A DNA stretch of 64,000 nucleotides from Malurus cyaneus samueli (taxonomy: Eukaryota > Chordata > Aves > Passeriformes > Maluridae), in assembly GCA_009741485.1 (NCBI GenBank), contig CM019217.1:46803814-46867813 (forward strand). The letters run 5' to 3'. This document shows, piece by piece, positions 9,363 to 22,700 of this stretch; within the stretch, counting starts at the first letter, position 1; the number at the start of each line of letters is the position of its first letter. The notes beneath the pieces are model-generated. The model had not been told where the DNA came from, ran no database searches, and saw only the letters and a list, made by a program, of their open reading frames with translations. Position numbers and translations under genes: made by a program.

Positions 9363-12300
9363 AGGATTTAAATAAAGAGTCAATTTGGGTTTGTAAGGAG
9401 ACTTGTGAAAGGGCTCTGCAGCAGTCAGGCATATATAACAGACAGGAAGCAAAGACAGAGTCTTTCATACTTTTGAACAGCTTAGAAATTATTTGCAATT
9501 GGAAAGAGAAAAAATTACAACAGAACAGGCCTTAAGACAGATGAAAGAAACAAACAAAAATTTTTGAAGCTCTGAGTATGAATACAATTTTTTCACCAAG
9601 CTCGTTTATTTGATTCCCAAGCACAGCAGTATTCAACATGGTCAGAAATTCATGAACTAGTTAAATAAAAAAGGTAGCACTGTTTTCTTGAGAGAAGCAT
9701 TAACTCTAAGCAAAAATAAAAACTCTTACACATATGGAAAATCCCAACCCCAAGAATCTAAACCCTACAGGCTGCAGTCTCATGTATCTCCATTAAGGCA
9801 GAATTAATACACCAGATTAGGGAGTCCAGCCTTGCACCATATATGCCCTTTCTGAGGCACTCTGAGAGTGCTGCTTTAGGCCATTGGGTCATGTTTTCAA
9901 GGCTTCGCTCCACTTAGATGATGATAAAGCTTGTTCTACCAACATGTGAAGTGCTGTATTTATCTTCCAAGAACTCTGAAGCACGAAGAGAAAGGCATGT
10001 AACTAATTTGTAAATTTCTCCGCAGAAGTATATATATGGGAGCACTTGCAGCCAGGAGAAGTGGTCCCACATGCATTTAAGATGTCAGGTAAACCTTACT
10101 AAGTACCCAGTCATACTTGAATATTCTCTATTCCACTTGAAGCAAAACTGCAGACAATTTATTTGCTCTCTGTAACAAATGCTATCACAATTGAAATATC
10201 AAAGTGCTCTTTGGATCTGAGACATAGTTTCTTTGGACATCATGTTTTCCACTGAAACAGCGGGTCACATTTTTTTCTTAATTGTAAAACAAGGGTCAGA
10301 AGTCCCACAGTGGGAGATGTGGCAGACAAATGAATTACACAGCAAATGCAAACAAGTTCTTTCCTGTCTTCACTTAAAGGCTGGCTGTTTCTAGTAGATG
10401 TTTCAGCCAATCTCTGATTTGAGGAAAATGAACAGAAGAGAGGCAGGAGTTTGATAAAATTAAATTCCTTGTGAACCAAGAGGAGCATCCTCAAAATGAG
10501 ATCTAGCTCTGAAGTAAAGCATATGGATACAACAGAATAGATTTTTCCCACTGTAAATTTGGACTTGGAAGATGAACTTCCAGACAGAAGATACATTATT
10601 CTTTGCCTTAGTTACTTTCCTGGACAACAGGAAGGCAAGTCTGCCTTTAAGTAATACTGCAAAGTTCTGGCAAGAAGTGCTTCCTAAAATAATAGATTTT
10701 CAGCTTTAAAGAGCTTCTATTATTCTTCAATATGAACATTTTTGAAACAAATTTTCCAATGGTTCCTTAGTCTTAGACTAAATAAGTCAAAAGCTAAAAC
10801 TTTTAGCACACCTGGGAAACCTGGTGCTCCTAAATCTGACAGCCTGTCCCCAGCATCTTCTTTTTCTTTCTTGCCCACAAAGCAAACAGAAACAGAGGCT
10901 GCAGCTGGCTTCAGTGCAAGGGCCTTGCAGTGCCAAGAGCCTGCCAACTGTGGGGCTGCTAAGGATCTCCAGACAACCCCAGCTGGGCAATCTTTTTCTG
11001 TAAAACTGGATTCCCAGAGTGTTCAGTATGGGATTCCCCGGCTCCAATCACTGTCAAGGGAAAAAAGAATTGCTGTTGCACTTGCAGAGGTGTCCAGATG
11101 GGCGGTGTAGTGGCACCTCAGTAGACACACTCTAGAATGGGAAGCTGGACTCCATTTTCCTCCTCTCACCTCTCCTGCTCAAGCACAGGAAGAAGGGCTG
11201 CCAGGGCAGAGTAACAGAGGGAAAGTGCCACCATGGTTTTGTTTCAAATATTTCAAAAATTACCTTTCCAATTAAAAGGGTTCCTGATCTGACTGATATT
11301 TATGAACAAAGTTGTGCAGTCCTGTCTGGTACACTAACTGTGTTTTCCACATATATTGAATTTACAAAATAATTGTTCTGGATATTTTTTTCTGGGAAAA
11401 GTAAGCAAAAAATCTTAAATACATTAAATGTCATCTTACTGTGAAGCAAGTTAATATTGTGAAGTTATTGTTATTGTTTCAATTATATGAAACAAACTAC
11501 TGTATGGAACTAAATTACCAAGAAAATCAATTACAATCTAATCAATACTATGAAATTTGTATTACAATACATACTTAAATCAAAAAGTGTTCTTATCGAA
11601 GCTTCAGTTTATTTTTAAAGAAGGGTTGACATGGCATTGTATCTTGTATTTGAAAGCTATCTTTTCCTATTAATTTGCTTTGAACAAACAAGCAAAAAAT
11701 GATGAAAATCAAAAGCAAGTTCTCGCTCATGCGTCTCCCACACATTTTCAGCTGTGTGCGCAAGCAGTTAAAACATGCAAATGCAGTTTGGAGGAAATTC
11801 GACATCTCTATTATAGATGAAAGGTAAACAAAAGCAGATGAAGGATTAGTGCAATTCCAAATTTAAGATATTGCTCTCAGTGACTTATAATAAAGTGGTG
11901 TTGCATACGGTGGCATGTTTTAGATGACATTTCAATTGTACAAGCAATTTGCATTCTATCTGACATTAAATAACGTTCTCATTATTATGAATTCTGGCAG
12001 CATCCCTGTCTCCATAGCATAAAGATATGAACTACGAGGCACATCTTAATGAAGGGAGTAAGTTTTCCTGTCAATCTGAAATGCAAGACAAGGCTGTACC
12101 TGGGCTAAACCTCCAGTAACATTATTGTGAGTTGCCCACTTCTGACATAGTACAAATCTTCAGCTAAAGCATTCTTCTTATTAAATAAAGATCTATAACT
12201 GAACACATGTATCTGTAATATCACTACAATCCAAAGAAAATTAAAAGACAGATTATGTCCAGGATATTACATGCACCACCACAGAGCACTGCGAGAATCT

Positions 12301-13467
12301 GGTATGATCCTGTTGCTAAGATACCTGGCTAATGCCACGGAAACAAGCCCTTCGTACTAATCTAGCACAATCCATGCATGCTTCCACATATTTTGGCAGG
12401 GGAAAGTAGGAGTCCACTGACAATGGCTTGGGATATTGCTAGCCAGTGCTCCTGAATTTATACATTTTTTATCTCTTGCTGGTAAGCTTCAGCAATCTGA
12501 GTGAAATAAGAAATGTAACACTCTGTTAATGGCATTTGGTTGCTTTATGCCATTTAAAACAAGTAAGATTACTTTTTATCCTCCTACATAGTCAATAAAA
12601 GTTGCTTAAAAAGGTAATTATTTAAGTGCTTTTGGTTGCAAAATTGCAGTGCTCCCCAAAATGACTGCCCTTAATCTTTGTGATTTATACTGTAATATGC
12701 ACATAAATGACTATCTGCATTTGCTGTCTCCATTGCCATCTTCAAGGAGACTCTAACAGTTTCCTCGGGTGCATACTGAATAAGCAATCGGACAAAGTGG
12801 AATTATTTTAACACAAATAACTCACAAGGCTGTACTATTTAAATCTGCTTTGAGACTCTTAGCCCACGAATAGTTCTTTGCCCAGTAAACTGAAAAATGA
12901 GTAAGGAAAAGGGAAAGGAAAAAAATAAAAAACCAAACAAATCTAGTAATTTCACAATGTGTGTAAAAATCTTACATGAAAGAAAACTGCTCCATCAAGT
13001 AGCCTGGCTAGCCTGCAAACTTATGGTCAAGCAATATAAGTGTTACACCTATCATTTTTAAATATAAAAGAGACATGCCTTTACTGATGAAAAAGTGCAC
13101 TAATCAAATGTAACTAAGGAAAATGCAAAAAGATTTTTTTAAAAAGAGAATGTAAACATTCCCCATCTTTTTTGCAATGTGATCTCTCCTAAGCATCAGA
13201 GACAGTAGCTCTGTTGAGCTCAAGTTATGATAACAATAACTTCTGCAGATGTTCATAGCTGTCAAGTATTATTCACTAAAATATCAGAAGATGTGGTAAA
13301 AAGTAAAAACAATAATTCCTCTGTAGTAATCAGTTGAGTCAAGAAGGCAGAAGTCACAACATTTATTTCCAGCTATAAAATAGTACACTGCAGAGGAAAA
13401 ATGGAAATATACTAAAACAAGCACACAGTTATGCATGCCTATATGTACATTAATATGTGAAAGATGC
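9363..13467. other. Non-coding AT-rich DNA
   Basis: No gene can be supported. The longest frame is 122 codons (10742-11110, +). It covers a slightly GC-richer patch rich in Ser, Ala, Lys and Gln with no recognised domain, and is overlapped by minus-strand frames. A perfect Kozak-type GCCACCATGG occurs at 11229-11238 but opens only a 19-codon frame. The rest is AT-rich DNA without repeats that I recognise. Confidence 0.55.
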
Positions 13468-13635
13468 TTTTTTTTTTTTCACCCTACATTCACTTCCAAT
13501 TCATTAGCAGACCCAATGTATTTTTTTTTCCTGAAAGGAAAGTGCACTTCAGAATGGAGCACACAGAAATGTTGTTATTTTTATTCACTTTACAATTTCT
13601 GTTTGTTTTGTTTCACTTCCTCAATTATATTCCAT

Positions 13636-13710
13636 TCCACAGACTCCCAAGGTCATTTTCCAAGTTGGAAAAGAACCTTATAGATTCCCAGCATCATTTG
13701 CAGGGTTATG
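13636..13710 (-). mobile_element. Probable degraded CR1 LINE 3' end
   Basis: In plus orientation the segment reads CCACAGACTCCCAAGG…CAAGTTGGAAAAGAACCTTATAGAT. This resembles the reverse complement of the CR1 3' end ('…tcatttaggttggaaaagacctttaagatcat…'). The TTGGAAAAGA.CCTT.TAGAT core is the best part and the rest is diverged. The element would be oriented on the minus strand. No CR1 reading frame is visible beyond it, as expected for 5'-truncated copies. Confidence 0.4.
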
Positions 13711-16700
13711 ACAATTGCATGTCATGTTGTACCCTTCACTACTATTGGAAACAAACACTAAATTTACTGGGACAAGCCATCTAAGATGCAAAAAACCCAA
13801 TGTATAGGCAAATGGCCATTCCTTCATTCAGAATGATTTTTTATCTTTTGAAGTCTCTTGGGACTTCTTTTAGCTAAACTATTTCTGAGTAACTACCTTA
13901 GGGTAGCATATGAGGGTAACTGTATTATAAAACAGGAGCTTGTTCATGACAAAGAAGAAATAAATCAATAACAGGTGCAAGTATCTCAGAAACTGTTACT
14001 TCAACATAAATTGTCCCTGTAAGAAGGACAGAAAAATGTTTTTACAAACCTTTTACTTTTTTCAATTCTCACTGGAATCCAAGTCAGAAGAGAAAATAGC
14101 TGTTTGCTTAGAATAAAGTGTCTGAGCTATCTATGTGAACCTGACTGTAATGGCAAAGGATGGTGTGGATCAATATCCATCTTCTTCATTCCTGAAGTAA
14201 TAACTTTCAATAGGAAAATCTATTTACTTTTACTTACCTTTATTTTATTTCATTTTGCTTTAAAGAAGTCCATTCCAGAGGGAGGGTTTAGGTTGCAAAC
14301 AGCAGTTAACAAACTGATGATTTAACTAAGGACTATAGGCCAGTAGGCATGTTATCATTCCCTGTAGCCATTGGTTAGGGTTAAGAAGAAACACATTTAC
14401 TTGGAAAATTTATTTATTATATAAGCAATCAGTATTACGAGCCATTTAAGGCATACAACCTCCCTATGTATAGTGCATATTGGAAAGGTCAATCAGAACC
14501 AAAGGGTAATTTGTCTAATCCTTATTTACAACATGCCCAGAACTGGCCAAGCTTCTCTCCTGCAGAAGCAAATGCTCCCAAGAATTGTCTGCCCCAAATG
14601 GCTCCCTCCTAGCCCCACACCTGTGACAGCCTATCTGACCTTGAGCATCGACACAGCCTTTTCCTTAGAGCCAAAGGAATGATGCCAAAAGCCAGCTTGT
14701 ATCATCATTCAAGAGAAAGTCTGCCATGTGCAGCTTGACAGTGGGAAATTATTTCTTGTCCATTAAAATGCAAAGGTGAACCCTGCAGCTTCTCTGGACA
14801 AACTTCCCAGGTCCAAATGTTTTAAAAACACACGAATTAAGGATGAGAGGGAGAGGGAAAGAAAGACAAAGCAAAGTTGTGCATTTTCCAGTTAAAATAA
14901 CTCTGAACAAATTCTCAAATAAATGGGTCACATGACTTTTAATGTTATATTATTTTTATCATTCTAAACAGTATATTTATTTACTTTTTCAACCCACTGT
15001 CAGCAATAAGCCAAAAGTTTATGGCAGTGCTTTTGGTATCACCTGATATTTGCTATTATTAGGGGAGTTTATTTTAATTGTGCTCTAAAATGCTGCTTCA
15101 GATAGCACGGCATCTTTCTAGTAAATTCTGTTTTCAAGCTTGATTATCTAGAGCACAGTGAAAAGCGTACTCATTTTAAATTCAGTTGAGAAGCTGAAGC
15201 TCATTAGAAATTTAAAATATTTAAAAGTACATTTGTGTTTTCTGCAGTCAATGATTTCCCTCCCTACTCAAAATCACCTAAACCAAAATTAAATCAAGAC
15301 TGCAATTTACCCCTTGCTTAATATTAAGCAACCATCTGCCTTTTCTTAATATAAATTTTTGTGACTGTGGTGGCAACAGCATCCTTCCCTACTCACAGCC
15401 ATGTCAATATTGAAGTCCAAATAAAAGAGGCTGCAAGAGAGACTAGAAAGACAACACTTTATTCACACTGCGAATTTTATTAATAATAATTGCTAATTAA
15501 TCTTAACTGAAGAAGCAGTGCAAAACCCCATGTCTGAATTCCAGGTTCTTACATAAATCTCAGAGCACTCAGAGTGTGTATTTGTAACTAAGAAAGAGAT
15601 CACCAGCATTAAAACCCTGCTTATATCAACTGCAGGATGGGAAATAAATTAGAGACTCTACTCTCTTTAGAATTTGAAGGGAAACATATACTAATATAGA
15701 TGTAACCTGGTAAGACAATTAATTGCAAATTAATATTTGCAGAATACTAAGGATAAGCAAGATTTCATTGTCACTAATGTCTGCATATTTATTGGAAAGC
15801 AGATTGTGTGAGCGTGTGTGCAATGAATAAATGAACCCCAACTGTACAATTTTCTGTGTAGGTTATACAAGTAGAGCCTTCATTTTTACATCTTTATTTT
15901 CTCTGCTATCAGGATAACAGAAAAAAATGCAATCACATACAGAAGTATCAGTGCATATATCGCTGGAACACAGAAGTCAACTATTGAAGCTAAACAGAAG
16001 CCACAATAAATCTGAAGAAAAGCCGTTGACAATTTTATAAAAAATAAAAAATAGTTTCAGTTGTTAAAAGGCACCCAGGGATTAGAAAAAATATTCAGGG
16101 TCTTAAAGGTTTTAGAAGGTTGGTGGGTTTGGGTCTTGAAGATGGTAATTTTTATTCATTGGTTTTTACCTGCAACAAATTTTGTTATGAAATTTCATCC
16201 ACCATTTTATTTCCCCTAATGTAGAGCTGAAACTCAAAATAATTGAAACAAGGTAGAGACATCAGGAATTAATTAAGGTTATTGCAGGAAAATCACAACA
16301 TGTAATCAATGTTTCTGAGCTTAAGTAGTCCAGGTAAAGAATTAGTGCTGCTGTACAGAAGGAGCTGTATTACTGTAAAACGCAGATGAAATATCTACGT
16401 AAGTAGTGAGTTAGAGGCTTTAGACATAATTATGCTATATATAATTTAAAGCTCAACTTCAAAGCAAGCAAGTGCTATTAATTATCCGCTGCCCAACACA
16501 GCTCTTAAAATGTCAAATTAAAAAAGACTATTGGTAATTGTATAAGTTATGGCAAACTAGCTCCCTCCAGCAGTGACAGGAGACAGCAGGAAAAAGCAAG
16601 CAAGTTATACCTTTCCTCTCTGATATTTATGGCTGGTTGGTCTTCATGCAGATCAAGAAAGCAATAATGCTGGTACTGAATTTCCTCAGCCCTATTTCAG

Positions 16701-16790
16701 GGACTGATCCTGCACATGATCCCTCCTGCGAATAACAGCTGCTAGATCAGGCTTTTATTTGAAAATTCACTAAATGCTGACCTGCCTTTT
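13711..16790. other. Non-coding AT-rich DNA
   Basis: No gene can be supported. A moderately GC-richer patch lies at 14520-14700. The stretch 15000-15240 is of the complex, homeodomain-motif-containing kind typical of conserved non-coding elements, and so is 16420-16560 (with TTAATTATCC near 16480). Frames are short and uninformative. Confidence 0.5.
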
Positions 16791-17081
16791 CTGTGCCACA
16801 TCGCACGTGGGACACTCATAGCTGTGTGCAGGGGAAGCAGAGCGGGTGGCAGCAGCATCTGCAGCAGGAGGGGGCAGGTACAGGCAGGCAGCCTGGCCCT
16901 CTGCTCCCAAACAGCTGTATTGCCAGCTCACTCCTATGCCAAGGTAGGGGATTTAATTTCCTCTTGTGCCTCAGTTTCTGAACTTTCTGACTCAGTTTCT
17001 CTTCTGCAGGTGGTCAGAGCAGGAGGCAAAGCAGGAAGAGCACACTGGGTTCACCACACAACTCCATTTCCTCATGGCTGA
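16791..17081. promoter_or_regulatory. GC-rich islet with CTCF-like motif
   Basis: This GC-rich patch lies between AT-rich flanks and begins with TCGCACGTGGG, which contains the E-box CACGTG. GCAGGAGGGGGCAG (16864-16877) matches the core of the vertebrate CTCF motif (CCASNAGGGGGCRS) except at its first base. A donor-like AAGGTAGGGG (16940-16949) and a strong acceptor-like TTTCTCTTCTGCAG (16997-17010) flank a segment too short to be a typical intron. Regulatory use is an inference only. Confidence 0.25.
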
Positions 17082-18909
17082 GGAGCTTTACTGAAGTCTC
17101 AATATCTCAGTGCCCTGTGTAAAGGGCTAAGTATAATGGGTAAATATAAGCACATGGGTTACTGTGCACAGGAAGATTTACTTCTATAAGCATTTGCCTG
17201 AAATAGAAATACTTGCATATAATTAATTTTCAAAGGAGAGCAAAAGAAAAAAGAAAGCTTCAAATTGCATTTAACCTGGGCATTTTGCTCCCTCTCTGAG
17301 GCCTGTGTTCAAAATTCAGGTTGCATGCAAAGTGAAAAGCCTTAGAGGATCACTCAAGACTTTGCCATATACATACTTATACATATAAAGCCAGCGTCAA
17401 GTTTGTAACCTCAAGTTATGGGGAAAATATTGTCATAACAGAGGAAATAATGTGCTGGGCAGGAAGGCTGAAATACACACTATATTCACCCTGGCTCTTA
17501 GCCATTGCTCAGTCATAACCTCTATAATTCACAAAAATTATATATTAAAAGCACGTAATGAATGTTGAGTTATTTTGAGTTGAGTTACAAACTTAATAGG
17601 CGGTTGTCATCATGCCAGATTACTAAAGAGCTAGCAGATCTTTATCTGAGAAAGAATCTTTTAAGACGTGGTTTCTGAGTAAAGCTGACATGTACAGTAA
17701 CTTGTGGATATCCTCCCAATTCAGATCAATTGGGTCTTTAATGCATTAATATTCTTCTTTAAGAATACTGTCCTGGGAAATAAAATCATTTGTTGTAACT
17801 TTTGTTTGATTTCACGGGGAGCCCGCTACCTTAAGATATTTAAGAATCTGGCCCTTAGGCACTTTTGAAATTGAGAATTAGACGTTCCAACGTTGGATTA
17901 ATGCCTAAATACCTTTAAAAGTGTGAGCTTTGGAAAATCCCTTTGGGTGCCTATCAGCACCTGTAGGCATCTGGATACCTCTAAAAATGGCCCCAAACGC
18001 CACTTTAATAGCTCACATGCTTCAAGAAAGGCTGACACCCCTTTTTATTTCTTCCACATTCCCACAGGTGACTTCTTTCCACCTTAATGGCTGCTGCAGG
18101 TGTTGGGCCAGGCGCAGCACTAAGCCCTCTCATGCAGTTGTATGCAAAACTGCCTCCAAGGCATGAGGAAGGGGCAAAGCAGCAAATCTCAAATGTCACA
18201 GGCTGCACTGCTGAGTGGGCCCTGGCATTTAATAATGGCAGGCAAAGGAGAGGGAGAGGAAGGAAATGCCTCGCAAACGCATAGCTCTTCCCCAGGCTTC
18301 ATCTGACATGGCACAGTTGCTGTTTTTTACCTTATAACTAAAGGTGCCTGTAAGAGCACAGTTCCACCAAAATACAGCTTTCAAACATTACCCCACCCTA
18401 GCCTGGCTCTCCTGCAGTCTTTGCTTAGAGGGAGCACTTTACCAAAGCAATCACGAATCCTCATTTGCAGTTACGAACCTTTTTAAGGGAAAACCAGGGA
18501 TGCAGAAAGTCCACAGTCAGTGAAGTCAGAAGCAGATGGGAACAACACTCAGCAACCTCATAATTCAGTCAATTGCTACTTGCAAGAGCTCCTGCAAACA
18601 AAATCCAAGCAGCAGCCTTGGGGGATCAAGAGTAAAGGTGTCCTAGAAAAGCAAAAAACATGCGTATGTATAAATGGTTGCAGGATCTGGTCCTGTAAAC
18701 AGCACAGACCACCCCATTTCTTGTATGATTGCCATTTCTGTCAACTTCCTACTTTTACAGAGTCAGGACTGTCAGGTGCCACTCAGCCCCTTTCACTGAG
18801 GCTTCATCTGTCCCTAAAAGCAAATATTCCTTATCGGTTTCCACTGCTTTAACTTTGATAAATGTTTCCAATGCAGTTAACTGCTAGCAAAAGCAGTTTG
18901 AGGATTTTA

Positions 18910-18931
18910 TGGCAACATGTTCATGTTGCCA
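18910..18931. repeat. Near-palindrome, 10-bp arms, 2-nt centre
   Basis: TGGCAACATG and CATGTTGCCA are exact reverse complements around TT. The half-site GGCAAC also resembles the RFX half-site, arranged here in an unusual outward orientation. It is a small cruciform-capable element or a dimeric protein-binding site. Confidence 0.85.
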
Positions 18932-19725
18932 AATGACCACATCTGTCCCCAATCCCAGACATGGCATTTCTTATCATACACAAAAGCAGAGGCTGGACAT
19001 AGGTGAGCATTAGTCCGGTTTGGGTGTATTTTCAAAATCTCTACTTCCAATGCAAATCCCTTACAATTCCTCATACTGCTTTCTGCATTCATAACTCTTT
19101 GGCATTACAACAGCTGAAAATTTTGGAAGAACAATGAGTTTAGCAAGTGATGAAGAGAAAGTGAATGGTACAAGGGCTGTTACATTACCCTGTGCTTCTC
19201 ACATAAAGGAGCTCTGAACATGTTGTCAGACACAGCACTTTTTTTGAAGCAGTTTCACACATGCATTTTTAATCAGGATTATATTTCACACACATCTATC
19301 ATCACTTGCAAGTGCAGCAGGCTAGTCCTTGAAAACATATCACTTCTCTGTGTTTTCCATCAACTAGTTTTTTCTTTGTATAAATCTACTGTTTGGTGAC
19401 CCACTAAACTATATTTGATGTATTGGGAAAAAACCCAACTGTTTAGGATCAACACTGAAAATGGCTGCACAACTCACTTTATACAACACATTTCCCAAGA
19501 TCATCTTTACTGCCTCACAAACAGCCTTGGTAACTTACCTTAAATTATTCACTAAAATAAAAATATGATGGATTATCTTACCTACAATCATGTCAGAACT
19601 ACTTTGAAAGCTATATATAGTTTAACCAAGCCTATCAATTTTGTACTGCACTGCTTTTATTCACTCCCATGACTATTTCCTGCATGGAACAGACAAAATG
19701 CAAAATGCTTGCTCTCTTGTGCTAG

Positions 19726-19778
19726 GAGACCCAGGAGGAATCCCCAGGTACCTGATGCCAATGAACCAAAAGTCAGTG
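19726..19778 (+). other. Candidate microexon (53 nt), very uncertain
   Basis: A pyrimidine-rich acceptor GCTTGCTCTCTTGTGCTAG ends at 19725. A donor-like GTG|GTGAGC starts at 19779. Two of the three frames are open through the 53 nt; one of them encodes DPGGIPRYLMPMNQKSV. The surrounding 63-codon frame runs past both sites, so the splice words may be coincidental. Confidence 0.12.
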
Positions 19779-22700
19779 GTGAGCAAATTTGTAAACACAT
19801 GCGAAGGCTTAAACCCTTCCTGTTCTGTTTAAGATGGAGAGAATTGACCTGACAAGCAAAGATGTTTGTCAAAGACAGAAAACCTTAAATTTCAAGTAAA
19901 TGAACCAGGACCTTAAGACTAGCAAATTTACAGTAATGTTTACATTTGGGGTTTTCCAGAGTTAGTTCCTTGTATAATAATTCTGCCTTTTTTTGGAAAT
20001 AGCTCAAAAAAATAAACACTCACTACTCAGAAAGGCAGCATGCTCAAACTTCTCCAGACTAATGTAGCTATTTCTATTTTAATGTACTCATGACTAATCC
20101 CTTTTATGAAATGTGTAAAAATTGCAGACGGATTTGACAACAAAAATTAACAAAAAAAAAATCCCAACAATCTCACACTCATTCTCACTTGTTGTCCACT
20201 CAGTGGGGGAAAAAGGTTAAAACAATAATCTCAAATTCCTCATGAAAAAGGAATACAGTAAGCATAAAATTGCTGGAGTTCTACAGAAATTAAGTGGGAT
20301 TTTGTAGAAATTAGTACAAAAAAATGGTGGCATTTACCATGTAATCATATACTTTCTATAGGCTCCTCACAACTATCATATGGCATATAGCAAGGCTATA
20401 TTTTTTTCTAAAAGATGATTTCAAACTCCAACAGAATATAATAACTTTTCAAAGAATTTTTTTTCTGGAAAGAATACCACTTATTTTATCATATGAAGTG
20501 AAAGTGAGTCTACAAAGGTTTTTAGTATTTCTGTTTACACTTTCTAATTTTTCTTTCTTAATGTTATCCTTTTCCCTTTCACCAAAAAAGTCTTTTGAGC
20601 AAAAGTGGCTTTCATTATTTCTTGAATGGTTGTTGGTTATTCTTTTTGTTTGCTATTGTTTTTATTGGAACACCATGATAACATCATGTAAAAGATGCTT
20701 TAAACATTAAAATGCTGTACCAATAGGGCCTAGCATACTTTGTATTATTAAAGCTTGTATCTTAAAATAGATGCAGCCTAGAGAGGATGTCATGGAAGGG
20801 TTTCAATGAAAACATCACTTCACCATATAAAAATGTGCTGCAGCAAAGCCCTTTCAAAAAAACTCGTTTGGCTGGGAACTACTGTGTATCGACATATGCC
20901 CTGAAAAATACATACCAGCACCAATTGCACAGGGGCATTGTTCACATGAAGTAACTATATCTATATGTTGTCAAGCAACTGGTCATAAAAGAACTGAGTA
21001 AAAGGCATTTGAAATATGAGATGACTGAAAATACCACAGCTGATTTTTTTATATTCTCTGACGGTTGAGAACAAAAAGACTTTCAGACAAAGAATTTAGA
21101 CTCTATACCATGGCATTTGACTTACAAAATGTAAAGTAAAATATTGCCAAATGTCTGACAGAACAAAAAATGTATTGTAAAAGAAATATTTTTTAGAATT
21201 ATAAATACAGCTCTTTTGGAGTGGATCTCTTGTTCTGATGGTGTGACAGGATTTTTAATTATACTGTATCTTATCATCAACTTAATTACAACCTCCTTAT
21301 GACACTATCTGGAATCACAGACCACTAACAGGAAAAAGCAGAAATAATATTATTCCAGCACTATCTCCATTTCTAAAAGAAAAATAAGTAACTTCAAAAT
21401 GGTAGGATTTTAAACACGTTGAATACTATGTAAAGACAGGTTTTTCTGAGTACTTCAGTTATAATACCTAGATTAAAATCTCTTCAGATCTTCTGTGAAT
21501 TCTGCTATTATAATTAGCATCATAATTCATGAGTGACTCTAAAATTTTTCCTCTTCAATAATTTAAAACTGGTGTGATCTTTCCCTCTTGGAGGTTGAAG
21601 CCTAGAAAGGAAAAGTCTCACTCTCTGTATTCTTTCAGCAACAGTAACTTACAAATACTAAGGGAGACAATCTGCAAAGGAGAAGGTCTGATGGTCAGGG
21701 TGAGAACTCCCTGGGTATGGGCAGCTCCCAGAAGAGGGTTGTCATCCTGTGCTTAGCGCCAGCTGCAATGGGATAAATCCTGTGATTGTGAGCAACAGCT
21801 CAGGCAAGGACAAAGCAGGATGGAAGGCTATGCAAAGAGATGGGAGAAAAGAGCCTGCACAACTTCTTTTCAGAAATGGTGGTGGGAGACTGGGAAAGCT
21901 TACAATACATACCCAGGTACTTTAGTCCTGGTAGGAAATTGCCTGTGTAGGTCTTCTAGTGGTAAACCTAATGGGTTTCAGATTTAAGGCAAAAGGAATA
22001 AATTTGGCTGGCAGCTCTGTCCAGGAAAGTTAAAGCCAAAAGGAGATATGAAACACAGTACTCTTTCGTCAGAAATGCAACTTCTTTCCAAACTCTCATG
22101 GTCCTTTCCACTGGCCTTATCAAACAAAAACACAAATTATTTTGAGGGCAGGGGCAGGAGGAGGAGTAGTACAGTGGGGTACTGTAGGTGTACCCCACTT
22201 AATTCTCCAGAGACTGGAAAAAAGGCATCACAGCATTTGGCATGGGCTGTGTACAGGACAGCATCCTGCTACAGGTCAGCTGGCACCCAAAATCCTGGCT
22301 CAGGATTTTGAAGTTACAGATTCGCTGTTTCAAGCACTCCCTAGCATCACTCTACGTGCTCTAGTCGTTGTACTGAAAACTGACTGCCTAGCAGCACTCA
22401 TGTGGTTTTCTTCAGTCTCCACTGGGAGGAGTGGAGATGTCTCAGTACATACTTTCTTACAAGATGGTCTGGTTTGATTTCAGCTGTCACTCAATGATCA
22501 GAATTACTAAGAAAACGTAAGTGAAAACAAGTGACAAAATAGAAATGGACAAAAAAATGGGATGAAGGTGTTACCATCTTTCTTCTTCCCCTCCATTTCA
22601 CCCAGATTCCTTTTGGCCCAGTCTCTCACAGCCTTTTGGGTTTAAGGTAGTGATGAACTGGTTTCCAGTATAGAAACTACCAAGTTGGAATGCCTGCTGA

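Noticed and set aside
10742..11110. 122-codon plus-strand frame in a GC-richer patch
   Set aside because: No recognisable domain, overlapped by two minus-strand frames, no splice sites at its borders.
11229..11238. Perfect Kozak GCCACCATGG
   Set aside because: Opens only a 19-codon frame; no promoter or transcript evidence.
14371..14382. TTAGGGTTA resembling telomeric repeat
   Set aside because: Only about 1.5 units; expected by chance in 64 kb.
16940..17010. Donor-like AAGGTAGGGG and acceptor-like TTCTGCAG flanking a short putative intron
   Set aside because: The interval (about 67 bp) is very short for a vertebrate intron and the flanking frames have no recognisable protein.
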